The translations under genes and the position numbers were made by a program. Source: Schistocephalus solidus (lineage: Eukaryota; Platyhelminthes; Cestoda; Diphyllobothriidea; Diphyllobothriidae). Taken from it: DNA of 64,000 nucleotides. Of the stretch, positions 1 to 11,569 are shown in pieces; position 1 is the first letter of the stretch; each line of letters opens with the position of its first letter. Location: NCBI GenBank assembly GCA_017591395.1, contig WEDG01007055.1:236068-300067 (forward strand). The letters are read 5' to 3'. The notes under the pieces are model-generated. The model saw only the letters and a program-made list of their open reading frames with translations. It was not told the origin of the DNA and made no database searches.

Positions 1-26
1 TTGCTTCAATTACCAACAACGACAGT

Positions 27-644
27 ATGCAACCTTCCAATACAGAGTTAAAAGACCTGATGTCGTTTCTCGCACGTGATCTATCTTCCCTGAGATCGGA
101 GGTTCGCTGGCTTTTCCACGAAATTTCCGATCTGAAACGAAGTCTCGTCACCACGCCCACACCAGTAGCACCACCTCATACAGACCGACAAAGGACATTG
201 AAGTGTCAACCTCTAAAGACTGGCATAATGAAGGCTTCCACTGTGGGCTGTTTTGGTGAGGAATATCGCTGCACTCGGTTTTCTGCGCACTTCTCTGATG
301 ACACTGGTGTTATCACCCGACCAACTGTCGGGCAATTCATATCAACGCCCCCCTTAAGGCAAACTGGGTACAGCAATTTTGCCAAATTGCCTGAGGTCTC
401 ACTTTGTGCCCGAAACCCGAGCACCCCAACTTTCCACGAAAGTCGCAGCGTTAAGTTTCATTTGCCTGGAAGACATGTCTGTCAGGAGCATCACAAATCA
501 CGCCAAGAGAACTACGAAACTGGTCCCCTGTTTACAATATCGCCCTCTAGGACAGCAGAGGAAAGCATCTTTGCCGAAGACGCTGAGATTTCCCCTTCTT
601 CGGAGTTTGATGGCGAGGCTACATCCATATCACAGTGTAAATAA
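27..644 (+). CDS. Uncharacterised 205-aa ORF, possibly 5'-partial
   Basis: The frame stays open to the window edge, so the true start may lie outside. The first 40 residues (DLMSFLARDLSSLRSEVRW region) look like an amphipathic or coiled-coil helix. The rest is Ser/Thr/Pro-rich with scattered Cys and His and no motif I recognise. The stop TAA runs into AATAAA, so a polyadenylation signal overlaps it. This could be the end of a retroelement gag-like ORF or a host terminal exon; I cannot tell which. An overlapping frame at 379-684 is probably its shadow. Confidence 0.35.
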   Translation: MQPSNTELKDLMSFLARDLSSLRSEVRWLFHEISDLKRSLVTTPTPVAPPHTDRQRTLKCQPLKTGIMKASTVGCFGEEYRCTRFSAHFSDDTGVITRPTVGQFISTPPLRQTGYSNFAKLPEVSLCARNPSTPTFHESRSVKFHLPGRHVCQEHHKSRQENYETGPLFTISPSRTAEESIFAEDAEISPSSEFDGEATSISQCK

Positions 645-699
645 AGTTCAACACCAACGCGAGCATTCCATTAGCAAAAAATAGAAAAGTGCGAATAAC

Positions 700-3600
700 A
701 CACTTAAATTACCCTAAAGAGAAGATTCCCCCTGCCCTCAATGACATTATGCAAAACGCTCATTAACTCTTCATATCAGTATGTTTGATTGTAGCCAAGT
801 AGTGGACAGATGCGAACACTTACGCTTTCAGCGAATCCGATTCTTCGCAGAACCTCCACTATCAGTATCAAATACAATCGAAACAAAGTCTTGGCTACAC
901 AGATTTAATCCCGGACACACCTTGCTGCTCAATTTTTGAAGTGTGAAATAAAGGTGTCATTACTGGTTTAAACAGATTTTGGGAATGCAGGTTGAAAAAC
1001 ATCAAAGAGCACAATGGCGCTCCATGCATACATACCTGCATTTACAGTTCTGTTAAATTCTGTACAGGTGTAAAATATTTCCATTAAATCCGAATAAACA
1101 AGTATTTTTATCATTCGATTTTGATATAACAAAGTCCAATATGACTCGATTTTAAATTTATTCGGGTTTAACCATTGATCATGAGTTCATGGAATCTTCT
1201 CGGTTGCAAAATTAAAGATCACGTTTTTTTAAAAAGTGTACTATTTTTGTGGTATTCAGTTCCAGGGTAGTCGGATATTTGGTAAAGATATTTGACAATG
1301 ATCTGCTCTTAGAAAACTGTCCTTCTTATTCAATAAATGAAATCTACTTTTGAGTTTGTGAAAACATCTGGACACAAATCGATTTTCATCCTATTGATAA
1401 GCATAATCCATTTAAGGCCTGTATTTACCTCCTTATCATAAACAGTATGACAAAACCTTCAGCTCATCAATATATTGGAACTCAATGCAAAGATCGATTC
1501 TTCGACTTCCTCATTCAGCCACACATTCTAGTTTGACAGAATTGAAGATTAATCTCCCAGCTATTTGTTAAATGAAGAAGCGTCGGCCAATGAACAACAT
1601 CAATTTTTCATCGAACCTTTTTCCGTTATTAGGGTCTACAAATACGTCAATAGAGGAAAAACGGCGAAGTTGTCTGGAGAGCATAAATCCGTTGATAATG
1701 CTTTATCGGAAAACTCCTTTTCCTTTATTATTAACTGGTTTTACAAATGCTACGTGTTGATTTAAGAAAAATATTTGGTTGGATTTCAAATGCATATTTG
1801 AACGATGATTTCAAGTTAGTTATAAATAGCTAAGAGTAAGCGAAAACAATTCTGAATCTTAAGCAAATTACGAAAAACTTTTATGACACGACACGCATTG
1901 ATCAACTTGAACAATGAAGATTTTTCAGTTATCTGGAAAAAAGTAATGATATTTTCATTAAAATCTTTCTTTCTTCACAAACGCATAAACGCTGAAAACG
2001 GAAATGCATCGTTGCATTATCAAAACTTATTTTTAAGGGCATGTTTTGGAAGATACATAACAAAAACGGAAAGAAACCTTCAACGAATTGCTTTAATTGA
2101 ATATCCCTAAAGCTATAGTGTAATATGTTGCGATTACTGTAAAGAGTTAAAAATGAAATGGGGATCATTTTTGAAATGCTGTATTTTGTCACTGTAACGT
2201 ACGTCAAACCGTACAAGGATGGTTTTTGGCCACGTCTTATGTAAAAACACCGGATACATGTATCTGTTCAAGAGATTTCAAGAGACTCATAATGATGAAG
2301 AAGTCGTAACGTACGTTTTAGGCTTTTACTAAGGCAGGCAAATCTTCTATGTTATAGGAACTTACCTTTTAAAAATTACTCTTTACTTTCTTAAGACATT
2401 GAATTCTATTTAAGCGACCGATAATACTTTTATTACTTATGTGTCCTTATTTAATAATGTTAATATGAGGTTTGAATAATTTTTGGTCATTAAACTTGAA
2501 AAGAAAAATTGAAATCCTTTAGCAACCTATTAAAATTTGAGCGCTTTTATCCTGCGTATTACTAGTTGGGTCACATATGTAGGCTCACCTCAATATGAAA
2601 GTAAATCATAGAAGAAACGAATCTTTAAAAGGTGAATTCACGATGGAAGTAACCTTAATAGAATAAATAGTAAAATTGTTCTTAAAGTTAGAAGTGCCTA
2701 AATAAGGCGCTTCGTAAATTCCTTTCTTTTTCAAAAGTCATAATTTCAGGATAATCTTACCACACCTTATCATTTCTTACACCCCTCTGAATAGGACTGA
2801 AATATTTATTTTAAAGCATACAAATGCGTCATGAATAAATGTTCTTAATTTTGGTTATCTACAATTTTAAGATATTTTCCAAGTGCCTAATGCATTTCCA
2901 GTTTCATTTCCTAATTACGTATATTTTAAAGCTTTTAGCTCTTTATGCACATTATATTGACAAAAGAGACTAAGTTACCGTTTTATAATGAACTTGTGCA
3001 CCACATGTTCTAGAATACCTGCATTTGTCCAGAACATAGGGCATGTATGTTAAACAGGTTTCTGGGTTTATATATGTAAATCAACACAGATTTGATAGCC
3101 AGGATGTTTAACTAAGAAACTTCGATATCTATTAGAAACGCTGTTGTACAAAAAATGGAAAGCAAACGACATATTTATTTAATGACGTTTTTGAGCGGAC
3201 TGGCAATTAAGTTTTGTTTTATTTCAAGAATATCGAAGTTTATTTATAAATGTATGACAACTCTTCACCTGGTTTCTTCAAGTACTATATTATCAGTTAG
3301 TGAATTTTCTCAATCGGAATTAACAAAGGCTTAGAGTAGGCTTTTAATCTAATTTAACAATTGCTTTCTAACAGCTTATTCCCATATTTTGCTCCCATTG
3401 AGGCCTTTACCTTATTATGCCTCATTTTGTAACCCTCCGGAGTAAACCTGACCTTTTACTGTCATGAAAACCCCTATGCACAATATTACATTTTGGGAGT
3501 TAACTTTACTGCTTATAGCAACATTCGTAAAATTGGTGAATGTTTAAGCAGTAAGTTGAAGTCTCTTGAAGCTTGCGGTACAAAAAGATGCAACATTTGC

Positions 3601-4640
3601 AAATATCCTCAATAATTACTAGACTTCAAGAATATTTAAAAGAATTTAAGTTCCTTTAGGGCATTTCCGTGGTAAGACAAACAGGTTTACGAAACAATAA
3701 GGAAAGTTTCATCCCTTTCAGCGAACTTACAGTCAAGTGCTTGCCTAAAACACTGCAAGTTTCCTTTGAAATGAAAAAGTTGAGTGGGTTTGCGTTTAGA
3801 AGATAAGAAAAAAACGCTTTTCCAAATTTTAAACATAAGGATATATTGTGAGTTAGAACAAAGACAGAATTAACCTATATAGAAACTGACATGTTAGGTT
3901 TTTTGTGGCAGAAATGTGTAAAATATGATCTCACAGAAATGTTTACCTCGGAAAGATATGCAAAGGTGTAATGTTTTAGAATTGAGATCTCTCCTGTTTT
4001 CCTCCAACCTCGTTGGAGATTTGCTTAACATAGCGCATTTGCCTGAGGAAATTTAGAAAGGCAAAAGGCATCTGGAGTCTGTCACTGTTTTCAATTGAAT
4101 TGAAGTATCAATTTTATGAGCACAGAATGTGGCCACGTCTAGGATTCGTAGGCCACGTTTTGGACACAACTGCTTACAGTTTTCAAAGAACCCCCGCAAG
4201 ATGTCTTTTCCTGCGTGCATAATACTGAATGTCATGAAAATATGGGTGCTACTGTTATCGATATTTATGAGCAAAACTCAGTTTGTGAGTTCCGTTAGCA
4301 TATCATCGCTGCCCTAAAGTCCGGCTACTTGTCAGCATTAGGCATCTTGCTTTTCGTACGCCTCTGCTGCTAACCGTTTTACAAAGTTTGCTCCTGGTCG
4401 GTATTTTCCTTATCCTCTCTGTCTCACAATTGCTGCAGGGTACATTGCGTCGTAAACCTTAAATGCTTAATACCAGCAAATACATGTCGTTGCCACCAGA
4501 CAATTTGCCAGCAATGTGCTGTTTTCAGAATGCAAAATCTTCAGGACTGCTTTCATTAGACACCTTGAACGTGTGCATTAAATATCATGAGCAAACTCTT
4601 AATGTGTGCATTTTCATAATAAATTATACTTGTATAGCTT
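700..4640. other. AT-rich stretch with nothing identified
   Basis: Only short unrelated open stretches (all under 100 codons) occur on both strands. I see no splice-consistent coding pattern, repeat family or RNA gene. Short A/T runs are frequent. It is probably intergenic or intronic. Confidence 0.5.
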
Positions 4641-4649
4641 TTGTTCATG

Positions 4650-5312
4650 GAAGCCGACTGACCGATAACGGAACTCACTCGTTCCGTTCTGCCTTGAGGC
4701 TCTCTCGAGCCCAACCAGCAGCTGCACAGCGGCCAGTAGTAGAATAGGCAGCTGAATATTGCCTGTAAAGACAAGGGAGACTGGAATGACCATAATTTGC
4801 TTATAAGCCATCGTCAGCTAGTCACACCCCAACCATCCAAGGCTAGAAAATTGCTTGTTGATCAGATGTCCAATGCTTTAACCATTGAGCCACTGTCTCG
4901 TTTTTTAGCCCGTTCAGTTTGGGAATATTAACATTCATGGATGAACTCTCACTGATCAATGCTGTATCTGCTGTAGCCCCTATGGCGGCCGTAACTATCT
5001 CACAATAATGGGCCGAAAACCTACGAAAGATGAGGCCTATTCGGGCCGCCGAGGTAGACGGCCTAATACCCTCTCATAAATGAAGACAAAAATGAACCCG
5101 GAAGGTATATGACATATATTAGTATATTTAAATTAGTTCAACTTTCTTACTCAAAAGATCTTAGCGAAAAGTAGCACTTCAGAGTTGCTATGAAAGATTT
5201 GCTTCTGAAATGACTAACTTAAACATGTCTCTGATCCTCGCTTCAGAAGTGAAAAAAGGACATATTGAAAGATGCAGAATTGGTTGGACGGTATTAAAAA
5301 CTTACAATTAGC
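4650..5312 (-). repeat. Left arm of an about 600-bp inverted repeat, with a tRNA-derived SINE
   Basis: The reverse complement matches 16440-17045 over nearly its whole length, with small indels and one deletion of about 60 nt in the right copy. The minus strand of 4650-4905 is a SINE head with a Pol III A-box-like AGTGGCTCAATGGTTAAAGC. The remainder (4906-5312) is shared flank and includes TATGGCGGCCGTAACTATC and a TTCAGAAGT block. A short hairpin (AACGGAA/TTCCGTT) sits near 4668-4690. The copies are diverged, so this is an old pair. Confidence 0.75.
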
Positions 5313-5329
5313 ATTAGATTATAACACCT

Positions 5330-5460
5330 GACCTCTGGATGCTCTTATCCCTCTCCCTCTTACTTACCGCTTAGTGGATGTTTAATTGTTTGTTACTCTA
5401 CCCTCCCTTACATTATTGTAAAGGCCTGATGATGAATAATCAAAAGTGTACGTTCGCCAA
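5330..5460 (+). repeat. Solo 3' end of a Penelope-like element
   Basis: The stretch TTGTAAAGGCCTGATGATGA matches in layout ATGTAAAGGTCTGACGAGAA at 21199-21218, which lies just downstream of a GIY-YIG fragment. A pyrimidine-rich leader precedes both. No coding part of the element remains here. See the ribozyme-like core at 5426. Confidence 0.4.
5426..5445 (+). ncRNA. Hammerhead-ribozyme-like core in a Penelope 3' end
   Basis: CTGATGA, a short AT-rich spacer and then CAAAA occupy the same place as CTGACGA...CGAAA at 21208-21227. The second conserved block has lost its G, so activity is unlikely. Assignment is by analogy to hammerheads known in Penelope-like elements; I did not fold it. Confidence 0.25.
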
Positions 5461-7790
5461 ACACGAAGTTTTAAATTCTAAGTTAATCATGAATCTTCCA
5501 TATTATTAGCCAATTCTAGTAGATAACGTGAATCGAAGAGCTAATGGGTGTAATTCGCAATATCTGTCAAGGTCTAAAAATTTTTTTGAGCGGGGTTTTT
5601 AAGATTCCATATGAACTTATTTCAAAGTGACAAGAAACATCCAAAATTAAATGCCAACTTCAGAAAGATTATTTAACCCTTTTAGTGCACATCTCAATGA
5701 TACGGAACTGAAAACAAACCATGCATGAATTCTGACCCAAAACTGCACTGACAAGAGCGTTTGCAGCTATTCTTCTCAAGTGAACTATTCCAGCTCACTA
5801 GTCTTGTTAAAACCTTGTGCTGAATACTCCGATAGACGAGGCACAGACTATTTTAACTAAACTGATAAAGTTGGTAAGATGTGGAGAACTTTATAAAGTA
5901 ATTATAACCGTCCTCTCATTTGTATTAATATTTTGTCCCGTATTATACAAAATCTCATTATAATCTCAAGAGCAACGCCCGAGGTCCCACTTAATTCAAA
6001 ATTGAAAAACTATACGTTTTGCGGAAATTTTCAACATTTTATGGAAAAGTATTTAAAATTGCCCTTTTACATCTATTTTATTGCGGAAATGGGATGTATA
6101 AAAGCTCCTGTTGAGTACATTATGTTTTTCTAGATCAATCTAGCGCAGATAATCAACAAACTTCAAATTTTGAAGAGCACTTTAGTACGGAAAATTCTTT
6201 AGCAATAAAGTGCCTTATACATCAGAAAAAATCAGGGTTCGAAGTTATCAGTAGTTATTTAAATGACGAGAATGATGATGAAACAGAGCCCGGATGTTAG
6301 AAGTACTGAAACGGAAAATTCGTTCCACTGTTGAGTCATGTGGTGAACTCACAAGCTTCATCTGCCAATTTATATTGACTACTTGTTAAAGTTAAAGTCA
6401 AAAAAGTAAATTATAATGCCGCAATAGGGTTTCATTTATTTATGTCGTGAAGATATCTGTGGATGTTGCATAGTATTCCAACTGTTTTTCTTAGTTTGGA
6501 ATGGATTTTCATGAACTGAGCTCGCTATCAAAGCCATTTTTACGATACACGATAGCATAAATCAATCAAAATTCTCCGGAAGTATGAAATGGGACGCTGG
6601 TACGTTGCATGAGCTTATACTTCCTTGCGTACCTTTAGATTCCGATGCAGATTATATATATTTACATTTGCTGTGAACGTTAGCCTTTACTCAGTTATTA
6701 TAATTTTCTTGCCAAGCGAACTCTTTTTTTCCGGATTTTCAACGTTTTAAAAATCATCCTTTTATGTAACCAGTACAGTCCAGTTGAGAACGATTATAAT
6801 GCTTCGTTAGACATGAGTTTTGAGACCAAGGATTTTTTTATACAACCACACCCAAATGCCACTTCCTTTGTTATTGCTGACCGAAAGCTAAATTATCTTT
6901 ACAAAAGATTTAATTTAAAACAGAGCGCCTCCACTTATGAGCTACTTTGAATGTGAACATCATCAATTAGAACGGTCAATAATTTTTCATATTTTTGAAC
7001 TTAAATTCCTTCCAAAAATTTCATGTAAAGGTGAATTTGGATGCTGTGTTAACTAGTAGGTACTGTAGATTTTGAAGATTATGACTGATTCTTAACAATT
7101 TCTGTGAGGCTTTATGTTTGGAAGGAACGAATCACAAAGGTTACATCGGAAACCTCACTTTTTATTGACATGGAATGGGATTTCACAACTATTAAGTTCA
7201 TTGAACTTAATTTCAATAAGAGCAGCACACTTAAATAGTTATGGCAGTATATTAAGCCACTGATGACTTCTGAATTTTTATCTATTATATATTTTTAATA
7301 CGTCTGAAAGTTTGTTGCCCAGGGTTTGCCTGGAGTGTTTTTCTGTTGGATGTCGTAGTGACGTTTGAAACGTCTCCTAACCTTCCCTTATAACACATTT
7401 TTAAAACTGTTTGTGTTCCTTGTTAGAAAGAAACTATTACTTAGCTAAAATCATCGTTTATAACACAAGAACGGTGGATATTTTAATCAACAGTGCCAAA
7501 GACTGGGAAAAAGAGTTTCTGAATTCTTCTTATTTTTCGCTCCTTTTTAGAAGATATAAACTTTCTCAAGTAAAGCCACTGCCAGCATCCCGTTTTCAAA
7601 TCAAAACCAGATTTGGGCTTCTTTTTATATAATACAGTTGAAAATTTACTGTAAAATAAAATCGATCCTTGTGAACGGCATGAACTGCGTCTAGCTTGCC
7701 CCTACAACTAGTCACGCGCGACCTATGCTGGATCAAAACTGGAGCCAGAGCATTATATGACAGACGTTATCAGAGATTCCTATAGCTAAT
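5460..7790. other. AT-rich stretch with nothing identified
   Basis: Short ORFs such as 5933-6133 and 7411-7632 lack recognisable motifs. No repeat or RNA gene is evident. Confidence 0.5.
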
Positions 7791-7794
7791 AAAT

Positions 7795-8025
7795 GCCACA
7801 CATGGGGGAGCGTGGGCTGGCATGCCTAGGTGCAAGCTAAAAACGCGCCAGCCAACTGCGTCCGATCCCATCTCCGGTCTTCTTATTACTGTTATTAAAG
7901 CGTTCCAGATAGTTGAGAAGGAAAGAGTGTGATAGATGCAAAGTAAGTATATTATTGGTAAAACATACTTCACGTGCATGTCACCGTTCCTGCATTCACA
8001 ACTCCGCAAGGCGCATGGCGGTTAA
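7795..8025 (+). repeat. Dispersed GC-rich repeat, copy 1
   Basis: It aligns in the same orientation with 50860-51090. Shared blocks include GCGCCAGCCA.CTGCGTCC, TCTCCGGTCTTCTT, GAGAGTG and the GTCACCGT.CCTGC block. GC content is clearly above the flanks. There is no coding potential. The ending TCACCGT block recurs near 60815. Family unknown; it may be the untranslated end of a retroelement. Confidence 0.5.
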
Positions 8026-8029
8026 AAAC

Positions 8030-8890
8030 GGGGGAACTTTCGTATGTGTCTAACGATAGATGATAATAGTCTAGAAATATAAGGCAAAGGTGCAAATGTT
8101 CCCTTTCTTCTACTGTTAAGATACATGTGCCGTTAACAGTGCAAGGATCTGGTGTCTATATGAACGTTTCTTGCGTTTAAAATATAATTTCCCCGTTATT
8201 TGCATAGTTAAATTCTTTAAGGATCACATATATGCATAAATTTGATAATATTTCGAGAAAATTGTATGTAACTATAAAGGCAGCGTACAGTGCAGAGCTA
8301 TTTATTCTTTTAGAGCTTTAATCCCCAACATTAAGGCAGACAATTTAAAAGGTTTAAATGTATTAAATGGCACTTTTCTTCACGATATTATTTGTGTAAT
8401 GTGCTTTTAATAATTTGCGAGGATAGGGGAGGTTCAAGGAAATTTAAACTTTGAATGGTTACCTCTTTTCAGTGTGTTGTTTCTTATGGCGTTTGACTTC
8501 GTATCCAACTCTATGAAAAGCGTTTTACACAAATGATAAGCTCTGACCTTGTGAACAACACAAAGGGACAGGTGCAATATTTTTTGTCCTTACATGCTAC
8601 TTCCATTTTATCAGGCAACGTTGTGTATTCCGAAATCTTCCGCACTAAAAGGGTTTTGGATCATGACATGGAAGTGGGTAACGAATGGAATCTGATGGCC
8701 CAGACTGTTTTAGACTGCAAGCAAAGGCAGAGGTCAAAATGTCCTATACAAAATTCAAAAGCCTTCACGGAAGAGACATGAATGAATACTCTGCTGCCCG
8801 CTGACCGAAAATCTAGCCTCTATGGAAGAAGATATTCCTGTAAAATAAACACACTGTTACGCCAACAAAGTCTACCTGTCATATTTTATT
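8030..8890. other. Non-repetitive stretch with one 82-codon ORF
   Basis: A plus-strand frame at 8533-8781 is open and followed by AATAAA near 8844. Its product (starts MISSDLVNNTKGQV) resembles nothing I know. It could be a terminal exon or chance. Confidence 0.2.
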
Positions 8891-8898
8891 GGTGGCAA

Positions 8899-9025
8899 CT
8901 AGTTAGTCTCCGTTAACGTCAAAAAGTATGCCGATCCGTCTTTGACTACGAAGACGTCTTTTGGCCAGGTTTGACTCCCGTTGGCTGCTGCATACATTGT
9001 GAAAGCTAAAAGCAAACCAATAGAA
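8899..9025 (-). CDS. Candidate terminal exon of an unknown small protein
   Basis: On the minus strand a pyrimidine-rich TTTGCTTTTAG acceptor is followed by an open frame of balanced composition (NGSQTWPKDVFVVKDGSAYF) ending in TAG at 8899-8901. An AATAAA lies 9 nt downstream (8890-8885). The frame is less AT-rich than its flanks. Reading through the acceptor gives a hydrophobic IGLLLAF segment, so a signal-peptide reading is also possible. No upstream exon was found and no family is recognised. Confidence 0.3.
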
Positions 9026-9059
9026 CTTATTATATTGTTAATAGTATTTCCAAAACATT

Positions 9060-10090
9060 TTTACGTTTTAGTTTCATATTACTCTATTATGCGTTATTAC
9101 TTTCTCAGTTAATGACTAAATGAAATATTTATTTTATTTTTAATAGCTTTAGACTATCCTTATGCGAAAGCATAGAAATGGATGTATGTGGTATCTCGGA
9201 GGAATATGCGTTTTTTCCTCATTGGTGTATTTTTCAAAAAAGCCTTAGAAGGTGACATACATTAACTTTTTCCTTATCAGAGCTCTCAGTTAAGGTATTC
9301 TTCATTTTATTATAACGAAATGCATATACACCTGTCGACAGTATTATCATAGACAACAGATTTGTCCATCACTTTGGTTGCAGGACTATTCTGGGATGTG
9401 CTACAGTTTGCAATTTGTTTTTGCTACCTGCTAGAGTAAAGAAACTTGAACAGACTCCTTTTGTGTATTTCTCTTTAATGCTATGTTTTATGCTTCACAT
9501 TTATTACTCATCAGCATTTGCTCTTAAAAGAATGTTTTTCAAATCAGATTAAGTTGCACACCTTAAGTAGGTTGACAGTCATTAAAGCATCATTTAGGCC
9601 ATCTATCGGTAGAAAGGTAACATAACTTCGCACATGGAAGCAGAAGCATACATTTGAAGCATTGTACCGATTCATTCGAGAGCGTATTCACAGTTTCAGC
9701 TTTGAAACAACACTACAGGGAGGAACATTTAAAAAATTAAATCAACATATTACTTTTTAAAATATGCTCAAAAGCTTCGTGGAAATTTGAACTTTTACAT
9801 TCTTTGCGTTGACGTTTTTTTATTCTTATTGTTGAAAATTATTCATTATCATGTTTTTTCAAATAATTAAAGACCTAAAATATTATTGATAGGAAATGGG
9901 CGTGATCACTGGGCAAGAACGTTGGCCGCCTGGCTTTTCGGATTCACTGAACCCATCATTATTAGATGCCGGTAATTTGTACACGGGGAATTTTAGTATT
10001 TTTAAGATGCAGTTGCTATGCTACCGCTTCTTAAGACAACGACTGGTTCCCCCTTCGATAGGGCTGGTTACCGTCTGATGTGATGGCCGG
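9060..10090. other. Stretch with nothing identified
   Basis: Only short ORFs occur (for example 9896-10078). No repeat or RNA gene is seen. Confidence 0.5.
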
Positions 10091-10095
10091 CATTC

Positions 10096-10123
10096 GTTTC
10101 GTTGCTTACAGAAATTTCATCAG
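10096..10123 (-). ncRNA. Hammerhead-like core 3' of a Penelope copy
   Basis: The minus strand reads CTGATGA, 15 nt, then CGAAAC: both conserved blocks of a hammerhead core at plausible spacing. It sits just downstream of the Penelope C-terminus. Stem II pairing is poor by eye, so it may be decayed. Confidence 0.35.
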
Positions 10124-10600
10124 TCGTGTTTAACGTTTAATGTGATTATTGCTCGGCTCTCTGACCCACTAGCCTTGGTGTAAGAAACTATGTTCGTCTG
10201 CGCCCTCCCCGATTGGCTAGTACCTTAGCCAAACTAAGTCTTAGCACCAAATATTGGCTTGGGAAGTCGATGCACTTATTAATAGTATAGGATCCCATGA
10301 ACTTCGACTCAAGCAACGCGCGGTTCACGTGAATGTTCCCTCTCACAAAAATCGTGGCTTGGTTGAACTCTGGTTTGTGGCCGGTCTCGTCGAATGGGCT
10401 GTGACATGAGATCTGATATCACTTCCTCGCACTGCTGCCACTTGTACGGCCATTTGTTTTCGGAGCAGTCTAGCAGTTTTTCCAACATAGTTGCTTTGCT
10501 CATAAATGTTCCAGATTCGATAGAAAACTGCAGACCCCAAATTTTGGCAAGCGTTTCCGCACGGCAGAACGTCTTCGTGACTGTCAATCTTCTTCTTACA
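10096..10600 (-). pseudogene. Penelope-like element: GIY-YIG endonuclease end and 3' UTR
   Basis: Reading down from about 10600, the minus strand gives FYRIWNIYEQSNYVGKTARL, a GIY-YIG core (YRI...YVG), then VAAVRGSDIRSHVTAHST. After a frameshift near 10390 it continues TGHKPEFNQATIFVRG and HVNRALLESKFMGSYTINKC. This is the C-terminal order of Penelope proteins. The ending NKC.D.P places it in the same family as 48055-48290, distinct from copies ending NRHIDL. The reverse transcriptase part is absent (5' truncation). The UTR runs to a hammerhead-like core at 10096-10123. Confidence 0.8.
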
Positions 10601-10609
10601 CTTCTTCGA

Positions 10610-11005
10610 TTTGCAGTAGCACACAGGCCGGAGGCAACCGTTAGGTGTAATAAAAGTAAACAAAGATAGCCACTGTGAGGACAGGAAATTTCTGGAGTTG
10701 TCTAATGAATTTGAGATGTTTCAGAGCAAAGCAACTGCAGATGGTGAAATCGTGACCATTTAAGACTGCGCCACAGACTGAAAAGTAAGCATCGCATGAA
10801 TTACAATCCCTCGGTGATCGTGAGTCCTGTTAATTAGAGTATGCATGTGGGCACAGTCAGTACACATTGTAAATTATGAACTTCCAGTGCCTCCACTACC
10901 TTTATTTGCGACTGTTTCTCAAACTTCATACCAATGAACTTCTTGTGCTAGTAATCGCTTAGTATCCTTCTAAACCATTAATCACCGTTTTAATAAAGAA
11001 GAAAT
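10610..11005. other. Stretch with nothing identified
   Basis: Mixed composition between the Penelope fragment and the SINE pair. No coding or repeat signal was recognised. Confidence 0.4.
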
Positions 11006-11010
11006 ATAAC

Positions 11011-11135
11011 TATTTATTTCACTCACTTGTGAAAACCTCGGCAGGCTCGGTGTAATTCAAACCCACGCCAGCAATGGGAACGCTTTTCGTACAGCCAACG
11101 CTCTAACCAACTGAGCTACGAGACTCCCACCGGGA
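11011..11135 (-). repeat. tRNA-derived SINE, family 2, copy 1
   Basis: The minus strand reads GTCTCGTAGCTCAGTTGGTT, an exact tRNA A box, followed about 45 nt later by a B-box-like GTGGGTTTGAATTAC. It ends in CACTTGTGAAA... and an AAATAAATA-type tail. The anticodon arm is not tRNA-like, so it is a SINE head rather than a functional tRNA gene. Confidence 0.75.
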
Positions 11136-11179
11136 GCCGTGAGTTTTATGAAACTTGGGTCAAGTTAATGTTGTGTGTT

Positions 11180-11236
11180 TTAATCCCACCGAGACCGCCG
11201 AGTTTATCACAGGCGATTCAAATGAATTATTTCAAT
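11180..11236 (+). repeat. Inverted SINE family 2 tail fragment
   Basis: CACCGAGACCGCCGAGTTTA followed by TCACAGGCGATTCAAATGAA is the tail of the neighbouring SINE in opposite orientation. With 11011-11060 it makes a short inverted repeat around the tRNA-like head. Confidence 0.55.
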
Positions 11237-11427
11237 TCACCGAAATTCCCAACTTAATATAACTGTGCAAAAAATGGCCTATATATATCAATGAGTTAAT
11301 TGCGTATAAGGAAGGAGGGTTTGGGAAAAGTAGGGAAAATTATTTAAGTGTTATTTGAAAAAGCAGAAGAATTGTCGATTAATATATGAAAGAATTCAAA
11401 ATTCGCAAACTGATGTGTATTCTTTAC

Positions 11428-11560
11428 TATTATTTATTCATTTGAAGCACCTGTGAAAAACTTGGTGGCCTCGGTGGTATTTGTACCCATGTCAGAAAGT
11501 TGGAATAGTTTAGTACAGCCAACGCTCTAGCCAAATGTGCTGAGGTTTTTGAGCGCTAAT
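11428..11560 (-). repeat. tRNA-derived SINE, family 2, copy 2 (diverged)
   Basis: Same order as the copy 400 bp upstream: TATTTATT tail, CACCTGTGAAAAACTTGGTG, a decayed B box and the tRNA-like TAGAGCGTTGGCTGTAC block. The A box is mutated. Same orientation as copy 1. Confidence 0.65.
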
Positions 11561-11569
11561 TATAGAGGC

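Noticed and set aside
10394..10669. 91-aa plus-strand ORF
   Set aside because: Shadow of the minus-strand GIY-YIG fragment.
11011..11135. Functional tRNA gene
   Set aside because: A box is perfect but the anticodon and T arms do not fold properly and a SINE body follows.
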